DNA of 64,000 nt from Epichloe hybrida. Its lineage: Eukaryota; Ascomycota; Sordariomycetes; Hypocreales; Clavicipitaceae. The position numbers were made by a program, and so were the translations under genes. Where the stretch lies: positions 1,364,001-1,428,000 of the forward strand of contig JAFEKR010000010.1 in NCBI GenBank assembly GCA_019022495.1. Direction: 5' to 3'. This document shows, in pieces, positions 37,510 to 49,388 of the stretch; positions within the stretch are counted from its first letter, which is position 1; the number at the start of each line of letters is the position of its first letter. The notes under the pieces were generated by a model. That model ran no database searches and was not told the origin of the DNA. It saw only the letters and a program-made list of their open reading frames with translations.

Positions 37510-40500
37510 TAGGCTAGTATTATATCTTTTAGGTTGTTATTTTTTGCTTAATAAAACTAGTAAAGAAACGCGGTTTTAAACCCCTAGGACCTTTTTACTT
37601 TCTAGTTAATTTACTATAGACTAAGATTAATTAAAAGCAAGCTAATAATTACGCTCTTAGCTATTACTAAGCTAACTTACGTAAAGACCCCTTTATTTTA
37701 CTTTCCTTACACTAAGATATAGATCTAAAGCCTTAACCTAACCTCTATAATAGTTATAGCATAAAGGAGAAGCTAGCTAAGTATACTAAGCTAAGGTAAG
37801 CTAAGAATATAAACTAGTATTATATAGAAGCATAGAAAAGGAAACTAGATAGTTTAGAGGTATACCTTATAAATACTAGCTAAACTATTAACCCTTTACT
37901 AAAAGTCTCTAAATATAAGGTATTAGGATAAAAAGCGCTACCTAGTGTTATAGACTATTTAATCTTAGGGCCTATAGCTAATTTTACTATTATTTAGCTA
38001 TATATAGGGGTCTTATAGCTTATTATAAAGAGCTATATAATTATATTAGTAGCCTTTACTTATAGGTTACTTATTACTATAAATACTACCTTATTAAAAG
38101 TCTTTCTTTAAGAAATTCTTACTAGTATTATAATATTTAGTTAAGTAATTACTCTTTTATAAGATTAATTAAAAGCACTTTTTACTAAGCCTATATTTAA
38201 CCTTATACTATCTTACTTTTAATAGCTAAGTAAAGTAAGACTTAGTAAACACTTAAGTTACCTAAAGGACCTTTAGGACTTACTATTACCTAGTACCCTA
38301 GTTACTAGTTAGGAATTACTTAATCCTAAGATAGTTATTAGCCTAGCTTAAAGTTAGTTTAATAACTACTTAGGGAAAGACCCTAATAATAAAGGTAAGA
38401 CACCTAGATCTCTTAGAGGGCTTAATATAAAAACCTTTATAAAGCTTCTTAAAGAGATAATAGTATATTAAACTTCCCTTATTACTATATAAAATAGGTA
38501 TAATATTTAGCAGTTTTTAAGGGAAAATATAGCTAATTTTATTAAGGACTTTAAGGTAAAGATAAAAGTAATAAGTATTCCTAAAGTAAATTAGCGTAAG
38601 ATACTTAAGCGTAATATTAACTTAAAGCTTTAATAAGTAGTTAGAATACTAACTATATTATAATCTTAGAAGAAGTCTAAGGAAGAGATACTCTTATAGT
38701 TTAATGTAACTAGCTAGGATTAAATAGAAAACACTAGAGAATAACTTAAAGACCTTAATTTAATATACCTAAAGACTATTAAGAAAACCTATTACTAGTT
38801 ATAGAAGTATTATACTTTAATATCTAATGTAAACCTAATAGGATAGAAAACTATAATAACCTAGTCTAACTATATCTATAAAGCCTTACTAAAACACTTA
38901 ATCTTAAGCTTTATAGATAAAAAGGGGTTTACTTATAAAGAAATCTTAGTTATATAGTATAAATCACTTTAGATAGCACTTAACGCATATATTTATATAT
39001 AACTAGAGCTTAAAAATAGGGACCTAGAATTTACTAATATAGAAAATTATGATTTAGGTAAGAAGGACTTTAGCTTTAAGATATAGAAACTATTTAATTA
39101 GGTTACCTTTAATAGTTACTAGGCTACTTAAAAGAATTACTTAGCACTAGGTAATTTAAATAAGTAAGCTAAAAAGACTATCTTATTTAATACTAACGCG
39201 GGATAATAAGAGGCCCCTAGATTAGCAAAATACTAAGATTAAATAGAAGATCTAATAAAATAACTAGTAAAGCTAAAAATTATAGTTATAGCCTAGGTAG
39301 TAAAGGAAATTAATATAGTAAAGTTACTTAAGAAAAAGTATAGTAACTATCCTTAATATTAATAGTAAACTTATTAGGCAAATTACATAGGTTTATTTAA
39401 TCTAGATAAGAAGCGCTATTTTAAAATAAACATAATATTAGGAAGAGGCTACTAGTTAAATTATTATTACTACTATAATAAAGAATTATATATTATAATA
39501 AAGTGTAATACTTTAAAATATAATAAGATATTAAAGTTTACTATATATAACCTAGTAGTTTGCATTTTAGCTATTAGAGATAATATAAGATATTAAATTA
39601 TACCTTTATTCTTACTTATAAAATTTCTTTCTATTAGTAGCTATATATGTAAACTAGCTATATTCTAGGTTAAGTACTTTAAGGACTATAAGATTATATA
39701 TATAATTCTAAGAATTAAGGAATATAGCCCTTATAGAGGATTAAGCTAGGAAATAACACTAGAAAAATAGGAAGTATTTAATTAAATAAAGGGTATATTT
39801 AATCTAGTAGAATTTTAACCTAAAAGAGAGATTAATATAATGTCTATCTTAAAGCATAAGATATTAGGCATAGTATTTACTATTACCTTTAAGAAGCTAA
39901 GCATAAGGGAGGAGGAAAATAAAGAGATTATTATAAAGTTTATAGCTATTAGCAGAGTATTGCACTACAATTGATTTGTAGTGTATTTTTTATTTAACAA
40001 ATAATATATATCTAATCTTAGAAAATATATAGAGATATAAAACTTCTTTTTTTAGATAGATAACTAAAAAACTACAATGTAGTTATATATAAAAGTGGGT
40101 CTAAAAGTAGACCCCTTGCCTATAAATTAGAAAAACTACATTTTACTACATTTTAGCACTAAGAATACATTACAAATGTAGTTTTCTAATTTACAGGCAA
40201 GGGGTCCACTTTTAGACCCACTTTTATATATAGTATTTTTCTTAGGATTTATCTCTATAGGATTACGTGATTTATAGGATAATCTATTTAAAAATAAGCT
40301 AGCTATAAAATTAAATATAAAAACTACAAAACACACTACACTAACTACAAACAATACTCTGGCTATTAGTAAATAGTTAGTAAAACGCCTAAGAATTAAA
40401 GACATTATAGAAGATAAGGTAAAAGACTAGTAACCTCACACTTAACCTATTTAAGATAATTTAGTAGTAACTAAGGGCAAGAAAGAACTATTAAATAAAG

Positions 40501-42702
40501 TTAGATAGAGAATTCTTAATTAATTATATAATAAGGTCTTTTAGAAAAAGGTTAGAGTGCCCTTTTAGGATATCTATTATATTATGCTAACACTAGCAGA
40601 GGCAGTTAGTAATAAATATCTTTTATAAGCAAAAGGTATAGAAGATATCCGCTACTATAATAGAGATATATTAAGGCTAGCTTCTCCTTTAAAATTTTTT
40701 AGTATAAAACCAAACCTAAGACTAATTAATCTAGGGAACTAGATTAACTTAATTCTTTAATTAATAAAAGAGACCTTTAAGGAAGATAAGAAAAATAAAG
40801 CTATAGCTAAGAATAGCTTACTAATAACGCCTTCGCTAGAGATTAACATAGCCTTATAGGAATAAATTTAGGAGAGACTAGGAGCTTGCTTAGAATAGGG
40901 TAAACCTTAGTAAAATTTAATTAATCCTACTTAGATAAACTTTATACTTAATATAATTTTAGAACTATAGGCTACTATTAATTACTTATAAGACTTACTA
41001 TACCTCTAAGTCTAACTAAATAACCTAGAATAGGAGCTTTTCCCTAGGCTTATTAATATAGGATTGTAAGGGAATGTAATTATAGAAAGCATAGCTAGGT
41101 AACTTAGACTAAGGATTTACCTAATAAATGTAATAAATATAATATTATTCTTATTATATAGCATTAAGATAATTAGGGAAGTTTAGATAAGACTATATCT
41201 AGGAAATGTCTAGATACTTACTAATTTCTATATTAGTCTAGACTTAGTTAATATTAGCCTAATTCTTAGAATGCTATTTTTTAGACTATCCTAGATATAG
41301 TTTAATTACTTAAGAAATAAAGAGCTTTATGCCTAGTGCTACTTTAGGGATATTATTATTATCTTAAGAGTTATAGGAAGTATCTAATAGTAATATACTA
41401 ATAAGTAGCTAGCCTAGTAGCTCTCTATTAATATTATCTTATTTAGTTACCTAGAAATAAAGGAAAATTAAATAGTTTATAAAGGGTTAGAGATAGAAAT
41501 AAATAATAATAAATAGTTAATTTCTCTTATAATAAGGGAAGGAACTAATATCTTCTAAGAGGTAATTAAGGATATAATAGTAAACTACACCTAATAACTT
41601 AAAGTGGTTATAAAGGATTTTAAGCCCTAGTAATAACTAAAACCACTTAATCTTATAGTAAACATAATATATAAGCAAAAAGCTAATAAAATACATCCCT
41701 AAGATAATATTCCCTCTAATAGATTAACACTAGAAGGGGACTTAAAATAGAAGATAAAGAAATAGAAAGAGGCTAAGTTATATTTAGATATATCTAGGAA
41801 GTATAGTAAATATATTACTAGGAGATTTTACGTAAATCTATGAGGTTTTAGAATAACCTAGTAATATTTAAATTTAATAGTTAAAGGGGTATAAGAATAT
41901 TTAATATAAGAAGAAGTTAATGTTTTTAAGGAAATTCTTTATAACTAAGAAGCAACGCTAGCCTAGGACTTATTAAAATATAGGAAAGTTAACTTACTAG
42001 TTACGCTACTATAAGTTATAAAGGTTATTAAATATAAAGCATAGTAAGTAAGCTTAATCCTAATACCTCTTAGGTTATAAGGGAGATTAGTTAATTTTCT
42101 AAAGAAGAAGCTAAAGTATAGATATTTAGAGGAGAGTTATAGCTCTTATAGGAATCCTTATTTTCTTATTATAAAGAAGGACAGAGGGATTTATCTAATT
42201 TTATTTGCTATAAAGTATAATAAGGTAATAATATAAGATACGCTAATTCCTTAAGGCATAGAAGGATTTAGCAAGAGCTTTGCAATATGCAAGATCTTAT
42301 TAATAGTTAACTTATTATCTAGATATAATTAGGTAATATTAGTAAAGAAAAGTAAGGATATAATAATAATTTCTACTGTAATTAGACTTTTATAGCTCTA
42401 TTACCTGCTATAAGGAGCTACTAACTTAGTAGCTTAGTTTATTAGGATTATTAGACAAATCCTATTTAATTTAATCCCTTATATTTATGTACCTTTCCTA
42501 GATAATATTATAGTAAAGAGACTAATAATAACATATAATAAAGAGAAGATTATACTAGGAGTACGCAAATATATAATAGAGCATTTAATTAATATTAATA
42601 AAGTTTTAGTTAATATTAAGCTCTCTAGTTATATAGCCTTAGTATTTAAGTTAAAGTTCTACTAGAAATTAGTAGAAATTATAGGATTTATGTGTAAGAT
42701 AA
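37510..42702 (+). pseudogene. Element B gag and reverse transcriptase remnant
   Basis: The gag-like region is about 38300-39900. A MITE interrupts at 39953. The reverse transcriptase region is about 42000-42700, with a phrase like TNxVAxFIRIIRQILFNLIPYIYVPFLDNIIVKR (split here for length: TN-VA-FIRIIRQIL, then LIPYIYVPFLDN, then IIVKR) ending near 42520. PFLDD..VKG is the catalytic motif of this Gypsy group; here its second Asp reads Asn. It is not translatable. Confidence 0.7.
39953..40361. mobile_element. hAT-type MITE (409 bp) with internal palindrome
   Basis: Terminal inverted repeat CAGAGTATTG / CAATACTCTG and a perfect 8-bp duplication GCTATTAG (39945-39952 and 40362-40369). An inner inverted repeat of about 58 bases (40086-40143 and 40175-40232) flanks a ~31-base spacer and contains AAAAGTGGGTCTAAAAGT. 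There is no coding capacity. The minus-strand open frame across it is accidental. Confidence 0.95.
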
Positions 42703-42899
42703 TGTGAGGCCCCACTTATAACACAGGTACACTAGCGCACCTCACAGATAGGCCACGCCCTAGGGCTAAGCCCACGTGACGCTAGCAAGCCACTAGCTAT
42801 AAGCTAGTGACTCGCACGCATAACACACTTAGACCTAGTAAGCTTTAGTTAATATACTAGAGCCCCTATACCTCTTGCCTAGCTACTATTATTCTTATA
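42703..42899 (+). repeat. Family A copy 2 5' LTR
   Basis: Starts TGTGAGGCC and ends TTCTTATA (RIP form of TTCTCACA). It contains the palindromic phrase AGCCACTAGCTATAAGCTAGTG. Confidence 0.9.
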
Positions 42900-45800
42900 A
42901 TTCTAAAGCTTCTTCTACTAGCTACCTAAGAGTAATATAGGGGGGAGAACTACCTAATCCGCTAGAGTAATATTAGATAATAACCTAACCCTAATGGATA
43001 AGAGTTATACCTAAGCGAATAAGGGTAACACTATAGGCAAAGACACACTATATACTAACGAAACTATGCTTATAATAAGACCCTTTACCCCTTATAGTAA
43101 AGCTATAGTAATACTAGAGTAAATTACTTAGCTAGAAAAACTCTAAAGATTATAAGAATAAGAATAAGAGCTTATTAACCTTATTAGGGGTAACTTAGGG
43201 GAAGTGTAAGGGAAAAGCAAGTAAAGAGCTAGCCCCTCCTTAAGTAATAGTAGCTAAGAGGTTAGAGTTAAGAATATTACTAAGCTCTAATACCCTATAA
43301 ACCCCTAGAGGCATAAGATATAGATAAATAACCTAAACCATGCCTTTAATAGGGCGAAGAAGAAATACTAATGCAATTACTAAAAGATTCTCTTTGCACT
43401 TAACTATATGCACACTAACTATAGGGCAAGATAGGATAGATACCTTAATAAATAATAGGCTAATAGCTAGGATAATCTTGAGGATAACTAGGATGAATTC
43501 TAGACCTAGACGCTTATACTACTTAAGGACTTTGTAAACCGTAATGCCTAAATGGCTATATAGCTTAAGAACGCGAAGTAATGCAAGGGCTAGAGCCCTA
43601 TTAAATTTAGTATCTTCCTAGATTCGCTAGAGATATACCTAGAAAGAGCCCCTAAAAAGTCCTATGCCCTTATGTTCTTTATAAAGTTACTCCCTAAGCT
43701 ATAGGACTATATTAACTTATATACCTTTATCTCTAGGAAAACATAAGAGAAGGTTATATAACTTACCTAGCGATTTTAGGAGGCTATGCTAAAGAGTAAG
43801 TAAAAGCCTAAATATTTAGGAGATAAGGGATTATATAAGAATCCCTAATATTATAGAAATAACTTACCCTAAGGTCACAGGCTATATAGAGATTAAAGGA
43901 ATAAAGACTAGGAAAAGGGCCTAGCTATATACCTAAATAATAGCAAAGTTAGGGATAAGAGATAATATTATAACTATAATAGCCTAGACTACCTTACAAA
44001 TAAATGTAATAAGCTAAGGAAAGACCCCTAAGATAGATAGGGAAACTTCCTAAGGTAGAAGTAAAGGCCCTTACTTTTGCCTTAAACACTAAGGTACTAA
44101 TTAGGCGTTAATTTCACACACTAGTTACTATTTATAGGCATAAAGACATTAAAACAGCGGCGAATCTAGATAGCTACGCTAAGCTTAATATTATTAGCGT
44201 TAAATTCGTAAGAAACTATAAGCTTAATTAGGCTAAGGCTATAGCACTTATTCTCTAGGTAGTAGGAGCCCTTATAGTCCCTTAATATAGTGTCTATAAG
44301 GTACTTATTACTATTAAAGACTTAAGAGAGGAAGAAAAGGACCTTAAGCTACTATATATAGCTATAAATAAAGACCTAAGAGTAAGGGAAAGCCCTGTCT
44401 TAATTAGGATATATATACTTACTAAAGAATGCATATATCTTTATTTATACTCTTAAGAGTAGTGGTTTAAGAAGAAGAAAATGGCCTTTTTGCTTATAAC
44501 TCCCTATAAGTTCGCGAAGGTAATGTGTAATAAGGCTATTATATATGCTATTATAGGAGTTATAGAAGATAAGTTTATTACCCTTAAAGATAATAAGGAG
44601 GTAAAAGCATATAGAACTATTAAAGATATCCCTAAGGAATTATATAAGTTTAAAGATATATTTATAGTAAATAAGGTAGGTAGTTTACTATTAAGAAAGG
44701 AGACTAATTACGTAATTAACCTAATACCTAGGGCCACGCCCCTATATAGACTAATTTACTCTCTCTCCTAAAGTAAGTTAAAGGAGCTCTACAAATATAT
44801 TAATAAAAACCTGTAAAAAGGCTAGATAAAACCCTTTAAGAGCCTTATAGGCGCGCTTATCTTATTTATACTAAAGAAGGATAAAACGCTTTAACTATAT
44901 GTGGATTATTAGGGACTTAATAGAGTAATATAGAAGAATCGCTACGCTCTCCCCCTGATTTTAGAGATCCTAGACTAGTGCTAAGGAGCTTACTACTTCT
45001 TAAAGATTAATATTAAGGATGCTTACTATTAAATTTATATTAAAGAGGGTAATAAGTAAAAGACCGCGTTTTATACCTATTATAGACACTATAAATATCT
45101 TATAATGCCCTTTAGGCTAACTAATATACTAGCTACTTTTTAGAGCTATATCTATAAAGCGCTTTATAGGCTAGTAAATACTATTTGTGTGGTATATCTA
45201 GATAATATTCTTATTTTCTTAAAAATATAAGAGGAGCATACTATATATATTAAGGAAGTTTTAGAATGTATAAGGTTAGTAAAGTTATATATAAAACCCT
45301 TAAAGTGTTTATTTTACTAGGAATTAGTGAAATTCCTAGGGTTTATCCTATTAGTTAATGGTATTTTAATGGATATGCGTAGAGTGGACATAATCTAAGA
45401 CTAGAAGGAGCCTGTAAGCTTTAAAGATATATAGTCTTTCCTAGGATTCTATAACTTTTACTAAAGGTTTATTTACTAATACTCTAGGATTACAGCACCC
45501 TTATATACGCTAATAAAAGGCAGTTAAAATGGCATCTAGACTAGGAAGTTTATATTTAGGGAAAGAGAATAGCTAGCGTTTAACTAGCTAAAAGATGCCT
45601 TTTAATAGGCACCTCTTCTCTATTATTATAACCTAAGTTAACTAGTGCGTATTAAGATAGATGCTTTAGTCTTTATAATAGTAAGAATCTTATCTTAGTA
45701 GGATAATAAGGGCTAATGGCATCCTATAGTGTTTTAGTTAAGGAAGTTTACAGATGCTAAAGATAATTATAGCATAGTAAATTAGGAGTTGCTTACTATA

Positions 45801-47960
45801 GTAAAGTTATTTAAACACTAGCGACACTATGTTAAAGGCATAGTGACCCTAGTAAAGGTCCTATTAGATTACTATAACTTGCAGACTTTTATAAAGTAGT
45901 AAAAGCTAAATAGAAAGTAGGCTAAATAGTATATATTTCTCTGCCCCTTTTACTTTATAATTAGGCATAGACCTAGGAAGAGTAACCTAGCGGATACACT
46001 GTTAAGATAGTCTAATTATAAAGGCAAACCCTTAATAAATAGGTTACTTTTACTAGAGCTTTAAAAGAAGATAGTAGCTACTAAAAAACTAGTAAAAGAA
46101 GAGATACTAATATATAAGAGAAAATATAGTAAGATACATTTAGGGGAGGAAAATGCCCTAGTCTTAATATATTAAAGAAGATATAGTAAGATGCCTTTAG
46201 GGGAGGAAAATACCCTAGCCACTATAGAGAGAGCTCTAGAGGCTAGAGTAACCTAGTTAAGAGGCTAGTTAGCCACTGTGAATCTAGTGAAAGATTAGCT
46301 AAATAAGGGTGATTTCTAAGAGAAGGTAGTGTGTGTCTAAGACATTAGTGTAGTATAAGAGATATAGGAGACTATTAAGCCACTAAATCCTTACTAATCT
46401 AGGCTAAATAAACTATTAGCGTAATTACTATAGAAGGCGTAGGATTAAGATCTGGATTTACAAAGGTAAAATAGTAAGATTAATAATTCCCTAGTAAGAG
46501 GTAAGGAAAAAGCTAGTCTATGGTTGCGTAGTATAAGGGGCCTCCTAATATACCAAGACTAGGTAGTTATTCCCTAGGAGCCTATCTTATAATAGGAGCT
46601 TCTATGGCTACACTATAATAATTTACTAGCGGGTTACTTTAGGACTAAACACACTCTTAAGCTATTAAAGCATTACTTCTAGTGGCTAGGTATAAGTAAG
46701 TTAGTATTTAACTATATTATAAGCTATAGGGTTTGCTAGTGGGTAGTAGCTAGAAGGCATTGCCTATATAAAAGCCTTAAATCCCTGCTAATACCGCGGT
46801 GACTATAGGCGGAAATCTTAATGGATTTTATTATAGGATTGCTAGTTACCTAAGTAGGCGAATAAGAGACTAACGCAATCCTAGTAATTGTAGACTAATT
46901 TACTAAGTACTCTATCTTCCTACCTATAACTATAATAATTAACGTAGCTAAACTAGTAAAGCTTTTCTATAAGGAAATCAAACTAAGGTTTAGGGCGCTA
47001 GAGGGGCATTATATCTAATAGGGGATTAGTCTTTATAAGCTAATTCTAGTTAGACCTATGCTATTTATTATGCGTGAAGCAAAGGCTTTTTATAGCGTTT
47101 TACCCCTAAACTAATAGGTAAATAGAGAGAATAAACTAAGTGCTTAAGCATTACCTCTAATGCTTTATAGCTAATAACTAGTAAATATAGCCTAAGCTAC
47201 TCCTAATAGCCTAATTCGCTTATAATAATATAGTAAATAAAACCATAGGCTACTCTCCTAATTACTCCCTTATAAGCTATTTGCCTAAGTTTTGCCTAGC
47301 TCTTAGGGATAAGACTAAAGAAGGGGAGGTGCTAGAAGCTTATACACGCGTTATAAAGCTATATAAAGTTAGAGAGTAGCTAAAGTAAAACTAGGCAAAA
47401 GCCACTAAGACCTAAGTGAAGTACTATAACTAGCATTACTAGCTATTAACGCTAAAAAGAGGTAACCTAGTACTACTATTAGTAAAGAACATTAGGCTAA
47501 AGGATATAAAATAGAAGCTAACCCCTAGATTTATTAGACTATTTTAAGTACTTAATACTATAGGAAAATAAGCATATAGACTTACATTACCTAAAAAATA
47601 TAGTTAGCTATATAACGTATTTTATATTAGCTTATTAGAGCTATGGAATTGCTATAAAGACACTAGAGATAAGGAAATGCTAATACTAGACTTAGAGAAT
47701 AAAGATAATAAGTATAAAGTTAAGGAGGTTAAGGACTATAGGAAGACCTAAGAAGGCGATAAATACCTAGTGAAATACAAGGGTTAGCTAAGCGAATATA
47801 ACTAATAGGTTATAGTAAAGGATATAGAAGGCGCTTAACGTGTAATTTAGGCATTTTACTAAAATAGGTCTAGTAAGAAAAGTGGCAAGACGTAAGTGAG
47901 TCACAGGCGAAAAGATATAATATTCTTATAGAAAAGGCCTAGCCTTATTAGCCGCTATTA
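42900..47960 (+). pseudogene. Family A copy 2 gag-pol with chromodomain remnant
   Basis: Gag occupies about 43000-44100, with a zinc-knuckle remnant near 43995-44025. The longest surviving open stretch (44481-44771, 96 codons) is the protease-to-RT linker and ends TPLYRLIYSLS, matching the PxxxxxYxLS entry to Gypsy reverse transcriptase. RT runs about 44770-45250, with an FGLTN-like phrase near 45110 and VVYLDNILIF near 45188-45217. RNase H is about 45540-46020 and integrase about 46560-47260. A chromodomain at about 47705-47870 reads YKVKEVKDYRK, then EGDKYLVKYKG with Trp codons changed to stops. The chromodomain identifies a chromovirus, which targets integration to heterochromatin. It is inactive because of stops. 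Confidence 0.85.
46121..46220 (+). repeat. In-pol tandem repeat of family A, two units in copy 2
   Basis: Unit of about 57 bp containing ATAGTAAGATRCCTTTAGG and GGAGGAAAATACCCTAG. Copy 1 (16119-16270) and copy 3 (about 59461-59615) have three units. It lies between RNase H and integrase. Confidence 0.85.
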
Positions 47961-49080
47961 TACTTTAATTAACAGTCTAGGAATTACTATAGAAAAACAA
48001 AAGAAAAGGGCCTTAAAGGTTAGGTAATACTAGGGGAAAACTCTCTATTATGGCGCTATTATAGCTTAATACCTTATTGCCCTAGATAGCATATTCCGCG
48101 CTATTTTTATTTATATTAATTGCCTCCTTTATAGTGTAAAAAAGGCAGTGAATTGCTATTACCTAGGCTATGTAGCCTAGGTTAGCTAGCTAAAGCTAAA
48201 GAACTATATATGCCTCCTAGATAGCTATAGCCTTATAATAGTCTTCCTATAGAAAAGTTAGTAAAGACTTACTAAAAGCGTAGCAAAAATCTAAGGGAAC
48301 TTATAATGCTAGGGGTAAGAGTAATGGAAAATATAGTAACCTAGAGTTACTGCTAAGAAATGATGTATTACTAGTATATAATAGACGTGGCTTACATGAA
48401 AATATAAGCGAAGACTAGGCGAAGAGGTAGAGAATTACTAACCTAGTAGCCCTTAGCGGCGTTAGTTAAACTAAACGTAATGTAATAGGTAGTGTTAGCA
48501 TAGTTAAAGCCTATAATAAGGCTAATATAACACTTAGTGAGTTAGTGGCAAGTTACCTCTGAAAACATAGGGATAGGCTTATTAGACTCTTTATCTTCTA
48601 TAGCGTCTAGAAGTAACTAGACCTAAAATAAAATTATTAATAAATTAGAAAAATCGCCCTCTATAGTAAGCATAGCCTATGATAAAAAGTTAGTAATAAG
48701 GAGTGGAAAAGTAAGCGATAAGGGGATGAATTATAGTCTTATAGGTATTACCTCTTTTCTTACACTAGACGTAGCGCTTAGAGGCATAGGCCTTAGCTAG
48801 GTTAGATAATAAAGCCTAGGGGAAAAGACACTTAATCTTAGGTATCTTAGGCTTAATAGGTAGGTATTTCTTAAACTTAGCGTATTCTATGTGTAAATAG
48901 TGTATATAGGAGCACTTCTTTAAGTAAATGGTTATTATTTTAATAGTAAGATAGCAGTGACTAATAGGGGAAGAGTAGTGGTATATAAAGGTTATAATAT
49001 TTTGTGAAGAATAAACTATAGTTACATAAGGATAAAAAAGGCAAAGTAATAGAGAGTTACAGGCGTATTTGTAGTTAAGC
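47961..49080 (+). other. Copy-specific 3' segment of family A copy 2
   Basis: Copies 1 and 3 share a different sequence at this position; all homology stops after the chromodomain and returns about 100 bases before the 3' LTR. Around 48430-48740 one phase reads as protein with stops only at likely Trp codons (for example ANITLSELVASYL). I do not recognise it. Confidence 0.55.
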
Positions 49081-49186
49081 GCTACGTGTTATTTATTATT
49101 ATTTTAATATGGCTACCACTTAGCAAATAGCTGTAGAATAGCTAGTAAAAGCTATTTAGGAGCCTAGCTATAAGTAAGGGGGTAAT

Positions 49187-49383
49187 TATAAGGCCTTACT
49201 TATAACATAGGTACACTAGCGTACCTTATAGACAGGCCACGCCCTAGGGCTAAGCCTACGTGACGCTGGCGAGCCACTAGCTATAAGCTAGCGACTTGCA
49301 CGCATAACACACTTAGACCTAGCAAGCTTCAGTCAATATACTAGAGCCCCCATACCTCTTGCCTAGCTACCATTGTTCTCACA
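49187..49383 (+). repeat. Family A copy 2 3' LTR
   Basis: The inner edge is mutated (TATAAGGCC for TGTGAGGCC); the outer edge is intact (TTGTTCTCACA). A purine-rich AAGTAAGGGGG precedes it. Confidence 0.9.
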
Positions 49384-49388
49384 GATAA

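Larger units (their letters stand above)
42703..49383 (+). mobile_element. Chromovirus family A copy 2, complete, 6681 bp
   Basis: Two 197-bp LTRs (42703-42899 and 49187-49383) and a perfect GATAA duplication (42698-42702 and 49384-49388). It sits in element B between reverse transcriptase and RNase H. It is less mutated than copies 1 and 3. About 1.1 kb after the chromodomain (about 47960-49080) does not match the other copies. Confidence 0.95.

Noticed and set aside
40136..40405. 89-codon minus-strand frame
   Set aside because: Spans the palindromic MITE and its flank; produced by the inverted repeat, not a gene.
43340..43537. 65-codon plus-strand frame in chromovirus copy 2
   Set aside because: Out of phase with the gag remnant there; it survives only by chance.
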